From JAZDFC01 sp043808235 (GTDB lineage Bacteria; Bacteroidota; Ignavibacteria; Ignavibacteriales; Melioribacteraceae): a DNA stretch of 64,000 nt. Below are positions 45,628 to 55,825 of the stretch, in pieces (the first letter of the stretch is position 1; each line of letters begins with the position of its first letter). Under the pieces are notes generated by a model. It did not search any database. It was not told where the DNA came from and saw only the letters and a list, made by a program, of their open reading frames with translations. The stretch lies in NCBI GenBank assembly GCA_043808235.1, contig JAZDFC010000070.1, forward strand, positions 1-64,000, written 5' to 3'. The translations under genes and the position numbers were made by a program.

Positions 45628-46482
45628 ATGAAGTATATCATATTATTATTAATTTCATGTATTTCTGCTTTTCAAACATATTCGCAAATTTATTCCGGGC
45701 AACTGATTGATGTTGAAAGCGGACTCACGATTCAGTATGCAAATATTGGAATCGTTGGGAAAAATGTAGGAACAGTTTCAGACAATAATGGACTGTTCAC
45801 GATTGAGCTGAGCAATAATTTCAATAATGATTCGCTCTGCATCTCTTGTATTGGATACGAGAAAAAAACATTTTTAATTCGCGATCTAAAAAATAGTATT
45901 AGCGATTTGGAACAATTTAGAATTGAATTGAAATCTAAAATCTATCAATTCGATGAAATTGTTGTTAGACCAATTAATACGAAGGTCTATACATTGGGAA
46001 ATTTCTGCGAACCGGATTCGCCTTACGGCAATTCTTTCCCCTCTAAAAATTTGGGAACAGAAATAGGGGTAATGATAAAACTACCGGAAGAAGTTGATAA
46101 AGCGTATTTAAAAAAGTTACGATATTTTGTCGGTGAATTTACATACGATTATTTTACGGTGAGATTGAATGTATATAACATTAACAATGGCCTGCCCGAC
46201 AAAAATATTTTGAAAGAACAAATTTTTATTGATATAACATCAACCGGTGAATACATAATAAATCTGCAAAGAAATAATATCGTAATAACAGAGGATTTTT
46301 TTATATCTCTTGAGTACTTCAAAATCCCGGATCAGAAAGAAGAGAAGTTAATATTTTGTGCGGTTCATAATTCCGATATATATGGAGGTAATGGCTACTA
46401 CCGATTAACCAGCCAAGGAAAATGGAATCGTGAATACGGGGATAATCTGGGATTTTCGGTTGAGGTTAATTGTAAACAATAA
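45628..46482 (+). CDS. Exported protein with carboxypeptidase-regulatory-like domain
   Basis: 284 residues from ATG 45628, with AGGAGG 5 bases upstream; GTG 45622 overlaps that site. A signal peptide (ending TYSQ) is followed by a CarboxypepD_reg-like fold (about 20-100: YSGQLIDVESG, YANIGIVGKNVGTVSDNNGLF), often found at the front of TonB receptors. Here the rest is only ~185 residues, with no plug or barrel recognised (LNVYNINNGLP, FISLEYF). Function unknown; perhaps surface-attached. Confidence 0.65.
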   Translation: MKYIILLLISCISAFQTYSQIYSGQLIDVESGLTIQYANIGIVGKNVGTVSDNNGLFTIELSNNFNNDSLCISCIGYEKKTFLIRDLKNSISDLEQFRIELKSKIYQFDEIVVRPINTKVYTLGNFCEPDSPYGNSFPSKNLGTEIGVMIKLPEEVDKAYLKKLRYFVGEFTYDYFTVRLNVYNINNGLPDKNILKEQIFIDITSTGEYIINLQRNNIVITEDFFISLEYFKIPDQKEEKLIFCAVHNSDIYGGNGYYRLTSQGKWNREYGDNLGFSVEVNCKQ

Positions 46483-46706
46483 TTTTTTTTATCGCCGCGC
46501 CAACCAAAAGCCAAATATTTTATTTAACAATTACATCAAAATCATCAAATGGGAAATACGGACTCAAACATAAAGCGTCGGATAAAAGAATATACAATCG
46601 AACCAACGGAAGTATCTTAGCAATAGTGATTAGTAATTGAATTTTAATATTGTACTGAATTCACAGAAGTAAAAATTATTTCGTAAATTAATCAAGAGGA
46701 AACAAA

Positions 46707-47726
46707 ATGAAAAAACTCAGTGGTTGGATCAAGGACCACCAACTAATCTCTTTCTTTTTAATTACCTTTCTCATTACATGGGGATTAGGATTCTCCTATT
46801 CGGCAGTAATGAATCAAGGTAAATTCCTAATGGCACCCTTGGTTTTTATTGCAACATGCGGACCTGCTTTAGCAGGAATCAGTATTACAATTATTGCCGG
46901 TTCAAAGAAAAAACATGAAGGCAACAGGCTAAAGTCATGGATTATTTTTTTCGTGAGCTGGGTAATTGCATTAGCAGTATGTTTAGCTAATCTTGCATTT
47001 ATCAACAAATTGCCTCTTTCGCCAATGTTGATTGTCATAGTTATCGTTATGGTGCTACCGGTTGCGTTCATAATCAATTTAATCTACACACGTTTTCCAG
47101 TTATCAGGAATTTTCAAATTATATTAATTCGGGCACGTGAAAATTTTAGGTGGATTCTATTTGCATTAATACTGATGCCTGCACTTTGTTTGATTTCTAT
47201 TTTGATCAGTAATTTACTCGGCAGATCGACAAATCCTTTTTCTGTTCTTCCTGCAACCGGAATAGCTTTAATCGGTTGGATATTAGTGAAGTTTTTATAC
47301 CAATTTTTCTTTTTCAACGGTACCGGGGAAGAAGTAGGCTGGAGGGGATTTGCATTACCCAGATTTCAGCTTCGAGTTAGTCCTCTACTTGCCGCTCTAC
47401 TACTTGCACTTATTTGGGTGCCATGGCATTATTTTTTATGGCAGGCGGAAGGAAGAGCAATTAATACATTTTCGTTTTGGTACTCTTCTTATTTAATTCA
47501 CATACCTTCTAGTGTAATTGTTTGCTGGATTTTTAACAGAAGCAAGGGTAGTATTTTAATTGCCGGTATTACACATGCCTCAGCCAACACCATAATGGCT
47601 ATGTTGGGAGGTTGGGATATAACCGTATTAGCTATAACGCTCTATGTTTTTGTTATAATAATCATATTTACAGACCGTATGTGGCGGAAACTGCCCGAAG
47701 GACATGAAGCAGTTTATAAAAAATAA
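46707..47726 (+). CDS. CPBP family intramembrane metalloprotease
   Basis: 339 residues, about eight membrane helices. The CPBP/Abi motifs are intact: GTGEEVGWRGF (Glu208, Glu209, Arg213) and, later, HIPSSVIVCWIFNR and AGITHASANTI, where the histidine completes the active site. Relatives include CAAX prenyl proteases and bacteriocin-immunity proteins; the substrate here is unknown. AGAGGAAAC precedes the ATG. Confidence 0.88.
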   Translation: MKKLSGWIKDHQLISFFLITFLITWGLGFSYSAVMNQGKFLMAPLVFIATCGPALAGISITIIAGSKKKHEGNRLKSWIIFFVSWVIALAVCLANLAFINKLPLSPMLIVIVIVMVLPVAFIINLIYTRFPVIRNFQIILIRARENFRWILFALILMPALCLISILISNLLGRSTNPFSVLPATGIALIGWILVKFLYQFFFFNGTGEEVGWRGFALPRFQLRVSPLLAALLLALIWVPWHYFLWQAEGRAINTFSFWYSSYLIHIPSSVIVCWIFNRSKGSILIAGITHASANTIMAMLGGWDITVLAITLYVFVIIIIFTDRMWRKLPEGHEAVYKK

Positions 47727-47831
47727 TTTTCAGTTTATTCTTAATTACAATTTTTTGAGCGCAAAATGAAATCAACCTGGTGGACTCCGGAAGAATTAAA
47801 AAACATATTGAATCGCGAACGGTCATTGAGA

Positions 47832-48602
47832 ATGAAAAATAATCAAATGAAAAGCGTTGTTCTTTGTTTTGTATTAGTATTAATATTGAATCAAGCCGGG
47901 ACTGCACAGCAGAAAAATCCCTTCCTGGAAAATGAATTATCAAAAAATATTACTAAAGAAGTATCGATTAGATATATGCTGCACCTTCCGGAAAGATATG
48001 ATAGTCTGCGACATCATTTGCCTCTCCTTCTTTATTTGCATGGGGGGATGGGGAGAGGCAATGATTTTCAAAAACTATCCTGGTATCCCATACCCAAAAT
48101 GATTTTAGAAAATAGTTTCCCGGATTCTTTTGTTGTTATTATTCCGCAGTGTTCGGAAGGTAAAGATTGGACAGAGTACACGGATACTTTGAAGGAATTG
48201 TTAAGCAAAATTATTAACGATTATTCAATTGATACAACACGAATATACGGTATCGGTTACAGCATGGGCGGCAACGGGATAGCACATTTCGCATATATGA
48301 ATCCCGAAATATTTGCAGCATTCGCGCCGATGTCGGGATTTTATAACACCTCATGGGCAAGTAGATTGAAACAAATTCCTGTATGGTTTTTCCACGGTGC
48401 AAAAGATAGTACTTTGCAAATTGATGATGCCGATAAATTAGTCGAAGCGTTGAAACAACTAAATGCTGAGGTGAAATATACGCGAGACTCTGAAGGCGAG
48501 CATAGCCCGCCGACTGCAGAGCAGCATCTTCAAGTTCTGCAATGGTTCTTACAACATTCAAAAAAAAATATTCTAACTTATCCATCTGAGCTCTCGCAGT
48601 AA
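47832..48602 (+). CDS. Secreted alpha/beta-hydrolase (esterase/phospholipase-like)
   Basis: 256 residues from ATG 47832; ATG 47766 gives a 22-residue extension without signal features and ATG 47847 is also possible. Signal peptide (ending GTAQ), then oxyanion region YLHGGMGRG, nucleophile Ser144 in GYSMGG, acid in HGAKDSTLQ and His in GEHSPP. Resembles carboxylesterase/phospholipase proteins with polysaccharide- or lipid-linked substrates. Start choice is the main uncertainty. Confidence 0.8.
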   Translation: MKNNQMKSVVLCFVLVLILNQAGTAQQKNPFLENELSKNITKEVSIRYMLHLPERYDSLRHHLPLLLYLHGGMGRGNDFQKLSWYPIPKMILENSFPDSFVVIIPQCSEGKDWTEYTDTLKELLSKIINDYSIDTTRIYGIGYSMGGNGIAHFAYMNPEIFAAFAPMSGFYNTSWASRLKQIPVWFFHGAKDSTLQIDDADKLVEALKQLNAEVKYTRDSEGEHSPPTAEQHLQVLQWFLQHSKKNILTYPSELSQ

Positions 48603-48664
48603 TTTATACCAAATAAGAAATTTCTCAGCAGATTTGCCATAGACAATTCTTGGAGTAATATAAT

Positions 48665-49741
48665 ATGCGATTGGAAAAATATTATTTTGTATTTCTTGTA
48701 GTTTTGATGACAGCTTTTTCAGCTTGCGATGAAGATACTTCCAACATTCAAACACCAGGTTATTCATGGAGTACTTCAACGCCGGTTGAACAGAGAATAA
48801 ATCCGGTAATTCTGGATTCGGCTTTCATTTCTGCCCAACAAAAAGGATATGTCGATGCGCTTCTTGTTATTAGAAACGGATATTTAATTAGAGAAGAATA
48901 TTATAACGGTTATGATGCAAACACGCCTCATAATATAAAATCGGTCTCCAAAGGATTTTTATCTGCGATGACCGGTATCGCATTACGCGACGGTATTTTG
49001 GACAGCCTCAATGAAAAAGTAATGGATTATTTCCCGGAGTATATTTACGAAGGAATGGATGAACGAAAATATGACATAACTATAAAACATCTTCTCACAA
49101 TGAGAATGGGAATTGAGACGGAGGAAAATATTCTTGAAGATGTTATGGCAACGGATAACTGGATTAAATCAACAATTGAACTGCCGCTGTTGTCCGCACC
49201 CGGTGAACGATTTAGATACAACACTCTGCAAACTCATTTGCTGTCTGCAATTTTTACTAAGGCAAGCGGTGTGTCTACGTTTCTTTATGCCACTACGAAT
49301 CTCACAAATCCCATGGGAATTACTATTGACGAATGGTATACCGATCCGCAAGGTTATTATCGCGGAGGGTGGGATATGTTCATGACTCCCCGCGAAATGG
49401 CAGTGCTCGGTTATTTATATCTGAATAAAGGGATGCTGAATGGAATCCAAATAATACCGGAAGAATGGGTAGAAACATCTCTGACAAAAACCTGGATAAA
49501 AGATTCTCATCAATGGGGAGTATTAACCGATTATAATTACGGTTACCTTTGGTGGATTGGAAAGATTAACAGTTACGAAATGTTCTGGGCTCTCGGTTAT
49601 GGTGGACAAATGGTAATTACTTTCCCGGACTTAAATCTAATAATTGTAACCACAGCAGATTATAATGTCGGATGGGATGTTGATCAGGAGAGACCGATCT
49701 TGAAGATTATATCAAAATATATCTTGCCGGCTGTACAATAA
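48665..49741 (+). CDS. Serine hydrolase lipoprotein, class C beta-lactamase/NylB family (2)
   Basis: 358 residues. Lipobox FSAC (Cys about 21). Ser93 and Lys96 in KSVSKGF; tyrosine motif FRYNTLQ (Y-N-T); end motif LGYGGQMVI. Sequence blocks such as VMDYFPEYI, DITIKHLLTM and YMTPREMAVLGYLYL-like text match the other paralogues. The fold is that of penicillin-recognising hydrolases. Confidence 0.85.
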   Translation: MRLEKYYFVFLVVLMTAFSACDEDTSNIQTPGYSWSTSTPVEQRINPVILDSAFISAQQKGYVDALLVIRNGYLIREEYYNGYDANTPHNIKSVSKGFLSAMTGIALRDGILDSLNEKVMDYFPEYIYEGMDERKYDITIKHLLTMRMGIETEENILEDVMATDNWIKSTIELPLLSAPGERFRYNTLQTHLLSAIFTKASGVSTFLYATTNLTNPMGITIDEWYTDPQGYYRGGWDMFMTPREMAVLGYLYLNKGMLNGIQIIPEEWVETSLTKTWIKDSHQWGVLTDYNYGYLWWIGKINSYEMFWALGYGGQMVITFPDLNLIIVTTADYNVGWDVDQERPILKIISKYILPAVQ

Positions 49742-49787
49742 TATAGAGTTTTATCCTCTGACTAAATAACAATATCTGGAGTACAAA

Positions 49788-50897
49788 ATGAAAAAATTCA
49801 TTACTCAACTAATTATGATAATCGCGGTCTCTATGATTTCCTGTTCTACCGATCCCGAAGTAAGTATTGAACAAGAATTGCAAAATGCTCTGGACAACGA
49901 GCTGAGGAATTATAATGGGAAAGGCGCTACAGCCGCAGTATTACTACCGGGCAGGGAAATATGGGTCGGTGCGACCGGAATATCGCATGAAGGAGCTCCA
50001 ATAACTAAGGATATGGTATTTTGCATTGCGAGTGTGACAAAATCATTTACTGCAACTTTAATTCTTCAGCTTATGGAAGAAGGCAAGTTATCTCTTGGCG
50101 ATTCTCTAAAAAAATGGCTGCCGGATTTTCCGAACATAAATAGTAACATTACTATCAAACAGCTATTAAATCATACTAGTGGAATTTTCAATTATACGAT
50201 GAATCCGGAGTATGATACGAAACTTGATGCTGATCTGAGTAAACTCTGGACTCCGGAAGAAACAATAACAACTTTTGTATTGAATCCGTATTGCGTTCCC
50301 GGAGCCGGATATAACTACTCCAATACCAATTATCTTCTTCTAGGAATGATAATAAAGGAAGTCACCGGTTCAACGGTATCGAACGAATTAAGAAGTCGAA
50401 TTCTATCTCCTCTCGGATTAAATCTATCCTATCTCCCGGTAGAAGAAACTGAAAGAGGAACAAGAGCTCATCCATGGCTCGATTTCAATGACGACAATCA
50501 ATTGGAAGATTGTTCGGCATTGCCGCAAACGGCAGTGTATTCAATTAACTGGACAGCGGGTGCGATACATTCAACCGCTGAGGAATTAGTAAGGTTTTCG
50601 AATGCTCTTCTGCATGAGAAAACATTACTCACACAAACAACAATTGACCAGATGCTCGATTTTTATCCTGTTGGAGGTGGTCTCGGATATGGGCTCGGGA
50701 TTTCAATTACACCTGATTTTTTAGAAGGAGTGCAGGGCATTGGCGTTGATGGCGCCAGTCCCGGTTACGGTGCTAGAATGGTATATATTCCATCTGCCGG
50801 TATAAGCATAACAGTTATGATAAATATGGACGAAGGTTATGATTGCAAAGCCGCAATATCCAGGGCACTTGCGCAGGTAGCGTTAAATCATAACTAA
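49788..50897 (+). CDS. Serine hydrolase lipoprotein, class C beta-lactamase family (3)
   Basis: 369 residues. Lipobox ISC (Cys about 19). Ser82 and Lys85 in IASVTKSF, a classical Tyr motif YSN in YNYSNTNYLLLG and an end region GVDGASPGYGARM. This copy is the most canonical of the five and closest to D-alanyl-D-alanine carboxypeptidase or class C esterases (LLNHTSGI). It starts 46 bp after the previous paralogue. Confidence 0.87.
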   Translation: MKKFITQLIMIIAVSMISCSTDPEVSIEQELQNALDNELRNYNGKGATAAVLLPGREIWVGATGISHEGAPITKDMVFCIASVTKSFTATLILQLMEEGKLSLGDSLKKWLPDFPNINSNITIKQLLNHTSGIFNYTMNPEYDTKLDADLSKLWTPEETITTFVLNPYCVPGAGYNYSNTNYLLLGMIIKEVTGSTVSNELRSRILSPLGLNLSYLPVEETERGTRAHPWLDFNDDNQLEDCSALPQTAVYSINWTAGAIHSTAEELVRFSNALLHEKTLLTQTTIDQMLDFYPVGGGLGYGLGISITPDFLEGVQGIGVDGASPGYGARMVYIPSAGISITVMINMDEGYDCKAAISRALAQVALNHN

Positions 50898-51060
50898 TTT
50901 ATTACTGAATTTAATAACCGATTATAATTATTGAATGCAGAAATAAATGATGGCATCGATATGAAATTATACACTTCCATTCGTTGAACTATTCGCTAAA
51001 TTAGTAACATAAAATTACCAGTGATTTTTGTGTTGAAGACAGTACACAAAATATCTGGTA

Positions 51061-51228
51061 CTGAATATTTCGGAAGCTGCCCTGCGTTATTCCGATGAAT
51101 TGATTAATCTCAAACAGTTCACTGAAGCTGAAAAAATTCTGAACCTCGTAGAAAAACTTGAAAGCGAATCCGAGTTGGGTCTTTTCAGTAATGATGAAAT
51201 TCAAAAGAGGAAAACTCTTCTCCGCTAA
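51061..51228 (+). pseudogene. Relic of a TPR-like coding region
   Basis: The plus frame 51061-51228 has no start codon but reads as a helical repeat (SEAALRYSDELINLKQFTEA, then EKILNLVEKLESES) to a TAA stop; a TGA stops the frame at 51034. It looks like the C-terminal remnant of a TPR-bearing protein lost between the third serine hydrolase and the FG-GAP gene. The rest of the 400-bp gap shows nothing. Confidence 0.45.
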
Positions 51229-51297
51229 TTAATCTGCTGCTTCATAAGATTTCATTTCCATTTCTGCGCTTTTAATCATCAAGCAAGGATAAAATAT

Positions 51298-52749
51298 ATG
51301 CGAAACAATATTTTCATAAATATGACTTTTCTATTTCTGAGTTATTATGCTGTCAATTTACACTCGCAGGAAATCGAATTTGAAAAACATTCCATTGATT
51401 TGAATTTTGCCGGTATTCAGTGTGTTAAAATTATAGATCTCGATGCTGACGGTGATCTTGATATTATCGGCGGATCGGAAATTACACCGAGCTCAGCAAG
51501 TAAAGGAATTGCTTGGTGGAGAAATAACGGCGGCTTTCCAATCACATGGTCTCGCTTTACGATTGATGCTTCATTCATCCATGTAATGTCGGTTGATGCA
51601 GCGTACATTGATTCTGACACTCATCCGGATATTGTCGCAACTTCGTGGCAACTTAATCAGGTAGCGTGGTGGAAGAATAGCGGCAATCCTGTATCGGGTT
51701 GGACAAAAACAATTCTTAAAACTAATTACACAAACGCGCACGATGCGCAATGCGCCGATATCGACCTTGATGGCGATACAGATATTGTTACATGTAATTC
51801 AAATCCGGGCAGCGTTGATATATTATATAACCAAAATTCTGCCCAACCTTCCTGGAGTAATGTCCAAATCGGATATCCGTTTGCGAGCGCCAAATCTATT
51901 AATATAATTGAACTTGATTTCGATAACGATTTTGATATTGTGGCAGCCGCGGACGGAGCGAATGATATTGCCTGGTGGGAGAATACCGGTAATAATTCAC
52001 AAGTATGGAATAAGAAAATAATAGAAAATTACTTTGATGGCGCTGCATTCACAAGTATTATCGATATGAACAACGATTCGAAATTGGATATAATCGGGAG
52101 CGGGTGGTCATCAAACCAAATTGTATACTGGCTATGCAATGATCTATCTGCGAATGACTGGACGCAATATATTGTTACAACAACTTTGGTGTTTGCATCA
52201 AAAGGCACAGGTTGCGATATTGATCTGGATGGTGATGTTGACATCGTTGCCTTAAGTAAAGATCCCGGCGATGGTAAACTGGTCCTTTTTATAAATGATA
52301 ATTTTACCTGGACGACTCAAATATTATTGCCTGACTTTTTGGGGGGAGCCGCTTTAGAACTTATCGATCTTGATAATGACGGCGACAAAGATATTATTGC
52401 AGGTGCAGGCATTCTCGGTGATCTTTACTGGTTGGAAAACAAAACTATTGCAACAAATATTTCAGATGACACACAAATAAGCGAGACTTCTTACGAGTTA
52501 AATCAGAATTATCCGAACCCGTTCAATAATACAACGGTTTTCAGCTGGCGGCTTGCAGTCGGCAGTGAAGTGACTTTAAAAATGTATAATGTGCTGGGAA
52601 AGGAAGTTGCAGTATTGGTTGATGAAAATCAATCGGCCGGGTTACATAATATCGTTTTTGATGCTTCGCAGTTATCATCCGGAGTTTACTATTATACTTT
52701 GAGGGCAGATAAATATTTCTGTACAAAGAAATTAATACTGATTAAATAA
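51298..52749 (+). CDS. Secreted FG-GAP/VCBS repeat protein with T9SS sorting tail
   Basis: 483 residues. Signal peptide (ending LHSQ); about six repeats with Asp-rich calcium-type loops (DLDADGDLDIIGG, DIDLDGDTDIV, DLDNDGDKDII) forming a beta propeller of the VCBS/FG-GAP family. The last 80 residues are a type IX secretion sorting domain: YELNQNYPNPFN, a YNVLGKEV strand and a basic end. The protein is therefore exported by T9SS and likely surface-bound. No enzyme domain. Confidence 0.9.
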   Translation: MRNNIFINMTFLFLSYYAVNLHSQEIEFEKHSIDLNFAGIQCVKIIDLDADGDLDIIGGSEITPSSASKGIAWWRNNGGFPITWSRFTIDASFIHVMSVDAAYIDSDTHPDIVATSWQLNQVAWWKNSGNPVSGWTKTILKTNYTNAHDAQCADIDLDGDTDIVTCNSNPGSVDILYNQNSAQPSWSNVQIGYPFASAKSINIIELDFDNDFDIVAAADGANDIAWWENTGNNSQVWNKKIIENYFDGAAFTSIIDMNNDSKLDIIGSGWSSNQIVYWLCNDLSANDWTQYIVTTTLVFASKGTGCDIDLDGDVDIVALSKDPGDGKLVLFINDNFTWTTQILLPDFLGGAALELIDLDNDGDKDIIAGAGILGDLYWLENKTIATNISDDTQISETSYELNQNYPNPFNNTTVFSWRLAVGSEVTLKMYNVLGKEVAVLVDENQSAGLHNIVFDASQLSSGVYYYTLRADKYFCTKKLILIK

Positions 52750-52820
52750 AAACCTCATTGCTTTTCGAAAGAATTTTTTTCGCGCGGAATAAAAATAATT
52801 TTATATAAACGGAGTAAAAT

Positions 52821-53939
52821 GTGTTGCGGCTTATTACTAGCTTTTTCGTATTAGTTCTACTTATGCCTTTCATTCAAAGCTGCTCGGAAGAAACTGAGAC
52901 AATTGATATTCCCGATCCTCCGCATTATGTTGAAATTCCCGAAGACAATCATGATGGGCTGCTTGTCGACTCGCCGGAAAATCATGGAGTTTTATTTTCC
53001 GATTTGCAGGCAGCATATAAAAAAGCAGGGTCGATGCCTTACCTGTATAGTATTCTGATTATTAAAAATGGTTACTTGATAGCAGAAAGATATTTTAACG
53101 GCGCCAAATATAATCATGCAAAATATACTGCCTCCGTTACAAAAAGTTTTATTTCGGCATTAACCGGGATAGCAATTGAAAAAGGATACTTTTCATTAGA
53201 TAGTAAAATGCTGGACTTTTTCCCGGAATACATTACGTCCGGAATGGATTCGAAAAAATTCGAGATTACTATTCGTCATCTAATAACAATGCGGGCAGGT
53301 TATCCATACGACAGCGTTGATGAACTATGGCGGGCTTGGGTAACAAGTTCAAATTGGGTAAAATACGCTATCCAGCAGCCATTGGTTAAAAACCCGGGTC
53401 AGGTTTGGGATTACTCATCTGCATCGAGTCATATACTTTCTGCCATCATCACAAAAGCTGCCGGTATGAGTACGAAAGAGTTTGCAAGCGAATATCTTTT
53501 TAATCCAGCGAGAATCAAGTTAGGCAACTGGGGACGAGATCCACAGGGAATTTATTTAGGGGGTTGGGATATTTATATGACTCCGCGTAATATGGCCAAA
53601 TTCGGATTACTATATTTAAATGAAGGTAAAATAGACAGTACCCAAATTATTCCGGTGGATTGGGTTAACGAGTCAACAAAACCGATAAGCACAACCGGAT
53701 GGGATTGGGGTGAATTTAAAGGCAGCCGCTACGGATGTTTGTGGTGGATTGCCAAGGTTAGAAACATTGATTGCTACTATGCACAAGGACACGGCGGACA
53801 GAATATTTTAGTTATTCCATCACTCGATACCGTGATTGTTACAACCGCTAACGCAGATAATAGTTTCGGAGACGGTTGGGTACAATCATTAAATGTGGCA
53901 AAGTTTATTGCTGACTATATTGTAAATGTAATCAAATAG
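52821..53939 (+). CDS. Serine hydrolase lipoprotein, class C beta-lactamase/NylB family (4)
   Basis: 372 residues from GTG 52821, with GGAG 6 bases upstream. Lipobox QSC (Cys about 21). Ser105 and Lys108 in ASVTKSF; Tyr motif WDYSSASS (Y-S-S, as in NylB-type amide hydrolases); end motif QGHGGQNIL. FFPEYITSGMDSKKFEITIRH is closely shared with paralogue 2. The non-ATG start is supported by the signal peptide beginning immediately. Confidence 0.85.
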   Translation: MLRLITSFFVLVLLMPFIQSCSEETETIDIPDPPHYVEIPEDNHDGLLVDSPENHGVLFSDLQAAYKKAGSMPYLYSILIIKNGYLIAERYFNGAKYNHAKYTASVTKSFISALTGIAIEKGYFSLDSKMLDFFPEYITSGMDSKKFEITIRHLITMRAGYPYDSVDELWRAWVTSSNWVKYAIQQPLVKNPGQVWDYSSASSHILSAIITKAAGMSTKEFASEYLFNPARIKLGNWGRDPQGIYLGGWDIYMTPRNMAKFGLLYLNEGKIDSTQIIPVDWVNESTKPISTTGWDWGEFKGSRYGCLWWIAKVRNIDCYYAQGHGGQNILVIPSLDTVIVTTANADNSFGDGWVQSLNVAKFIADYIVNVIK

Positions 53940-53994
53940 TCAGGGGTGCAATAGAAAATTTTATAACCAAATAAAAAAATAAGCGAGGCTAATT

Positions 53995-55800
53995 ATGAAA
54001 ATTATTATTCTGCTTGCTTTGTTAATCGCAAATATTAATGCCCAGCAAATTCACGAAGCGGTTAAAACCGGGAATCTCGAGCAGGTAAAAACAATAATAT
54101 CAAGCGATTCGTCTCAGGTAAATTTGCCTGATGGAAATGGCAATACGCCCATTATTCTTGCTGTGCAAAATGGAAAAATTAATATCGCTCAAATATTAAT
54201 TCAAAACAAAGCTGATCTTAATTTGAAAAATAATTACGGATTTACACCTTTGCACATTGCCGCCGATCAGAATCAAATCGAAATCGGCAAAATATTGGTT
54301 GAGAGCGGCGGAGATTTGAATGCCTTATCCCGTTATCAGACCACGCCTATTTTTAATGCTGTCGAAAAAGGTAATCTTGGTTTCGTTGAAATGCTTATTC
54401 ACAAAGGCGCCGATATAAATTTCAACAGTCCGATATTTGGCTGCCCGATTCACAGGGCAGTTTACAGAGATAATCCCGATATCCTGAAATTACTGGTTAG
54501 CAATTTTGCACAAGTCGAAGTAGTTGATCCGAATGGAAGGACTCCGCTGATGTTATGCGGACTACTCGGCAGATACGAGGAAGCGGAAGTATTGTTAAAC
54601 AATAACGCTAAAATTAATTCTGTTGATCAAATTGGAATGAATGCACTTCACAATTCAATTCGTTACGGAACCGATCGCTCGGGTAAAAACAATTCATTTA
54701 AATTAACCGAGCTACTCTTAAAGAATGATGCAGATGCCAACTCTGCAACTTTAGATGGTCAAACACCTGCGTCATTAGCCGTAGCACAGGGATATTCAGA
54801 TGTTCTCAAGCTTCTGCATAAGAATAATGCGAAATTAAATTTTGTCGATAAAAATTATGCGAGGACATTACTTCATATTGCGGCAATCAAAGGATACGGG
54901 GAGATTGTGGAATACCTGATCGCCAACGGATTAGATAAAAGTCAAAGAGATTCGGAAGGTAAAATCGCATGCGACTACGCACTCAAATACGGGAATGATA
55001 AAATTGCAGTTACCTTATCCGGCAATCAAAAAATAGTTGATCAATCCGAAAATGCATTGAAATATTTGCATCAAAATATTTCCGGCGGCGAAACATTCGT
55101 CTGGTTGATGAATCAGCGAGGATGGGCAGTGAAAACCAAATCTCATTTATTTGTTTTTGACAATGAGGAGCTCGGCAGAAAACCCGATCAGCCGTCTTTA
55201 TCAAACGGATGGATTGCGGCATCGGAGATAAAAGTTATGGATGTTGTAGCTCTTTATTCGGCGTATCACGCTCTCCCGAATACGATGGAATTTATTCACT
55301 CAATTGAAGATTCATTAACAGATGTAGTATATATTCATTACAAGGAAGATGAATGGCGCGGCGGGAAAAATTCAAAATATATTTCAGGCAGGGAGATTCA
55401 ACAATATAAAAATGTTCAAATAATTCCATACGAAACGCACGACGATTATGGGATGGGATCGCTCGGCTACTTAATTAAAGCTGATGCTCTTACAATCTTC
55501 TATCCAAACTTTTTTCCAGAAGATATTGAGCAATTTAAAACCGAAATTGATTTCCTCGCTTCGCAGACCGATAAATGCGATATAGCAATAATTGAAGTGG
55601 CACAAGATAGAGAAAATGTTTATGCTGAATATATAATTGAAAAACTGAATCCGGCATTAATTATTCCGTACGATAGATCGGGAGACTCCGCACAATATCC
55701 GTTATTCAAAGCTGAGATGCTGAATAAACATCCGCAAGTAAAAATTGATTGTGCTAAATTGCCGGGCGATAGAATTGAGTACCAAAGGATTATTAAATAA
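53995..55800 (+). CDS. Exported ankyrin-repeat protein with metallo-beta-lactamase-like tail
   Basis: 601 residues. Signal peptide (about 1-17, ending INAQ). About nine ankyrin repeats (about 18-340; NGNTPIILAVQNGKINIAQIL, GFTPLHIAADQNQIEIGKIL). The C-terminal ~240 residues resemble the MBL fold of UlaG-like proteins in strand order (WAVKTKSHLFVFD, DVVALYSAYHALPN, PYETHDDYGMGSLGYLIKADALTIF, DIAIIEV), but the HxHxDH zinc site cannot be found. It may be a scaffold or binding protein rather than an enzyme. AGCGAGG precedes the ATG. Confidence 0.8.
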   Translation: MKIIILLALLIANINAQQIHEAVKTGNLEQVKTIISSDSSQVNLPDGNGNTPIILAVQNGKINIAQILIQNKADLNLKNNYGFTPLHIAADQNQIEIGKILVESGGDLNALSRYQTTPIFNAVEKGNLGFVEMLIHKGADINFNSPIFGCPIHRAVYRDNPDILKLLVSNFAQVEVVDPNGRTPLMLCGLLGRYEEAEVLLNNNAKINSVDQIGMNALHNSIRYGTDRSGKNNSFKLTELLLKNDADANSATLDGQTPASLAVAQGYSDVLKLLHKNNAKLNFVDKNYARTLLHIAAIKGYGEIVEYLIANGLDKSQRDSEGKIACDYALKYGNDKIAVTLSGNQKIVDQSENALKYLHQNISGGETFVWLMNQRGWAVKTKSHLFVFDNEELGRKPDQPSLSNGWIAASEIKVMDVVALYSAYHALPNTMEFIHSIEDSLTDVVYIHYKEDEWRGGKNSKYISGREIQQYKNVQIIPYETHDDYGMGSLGYLIKADALTIFYPNFFPEDIEQFKTEIDFLASQTDKCDIAIIEVAQDRENVYAEYIIEKLNPALIIPYDRSGDSAQYPLFKAEMLNKHPQVKIDCAKLPGDRIEYQRIIK

Positions 55801-55825
55801 GAATGAAAAATATTTTGAGAAATCA

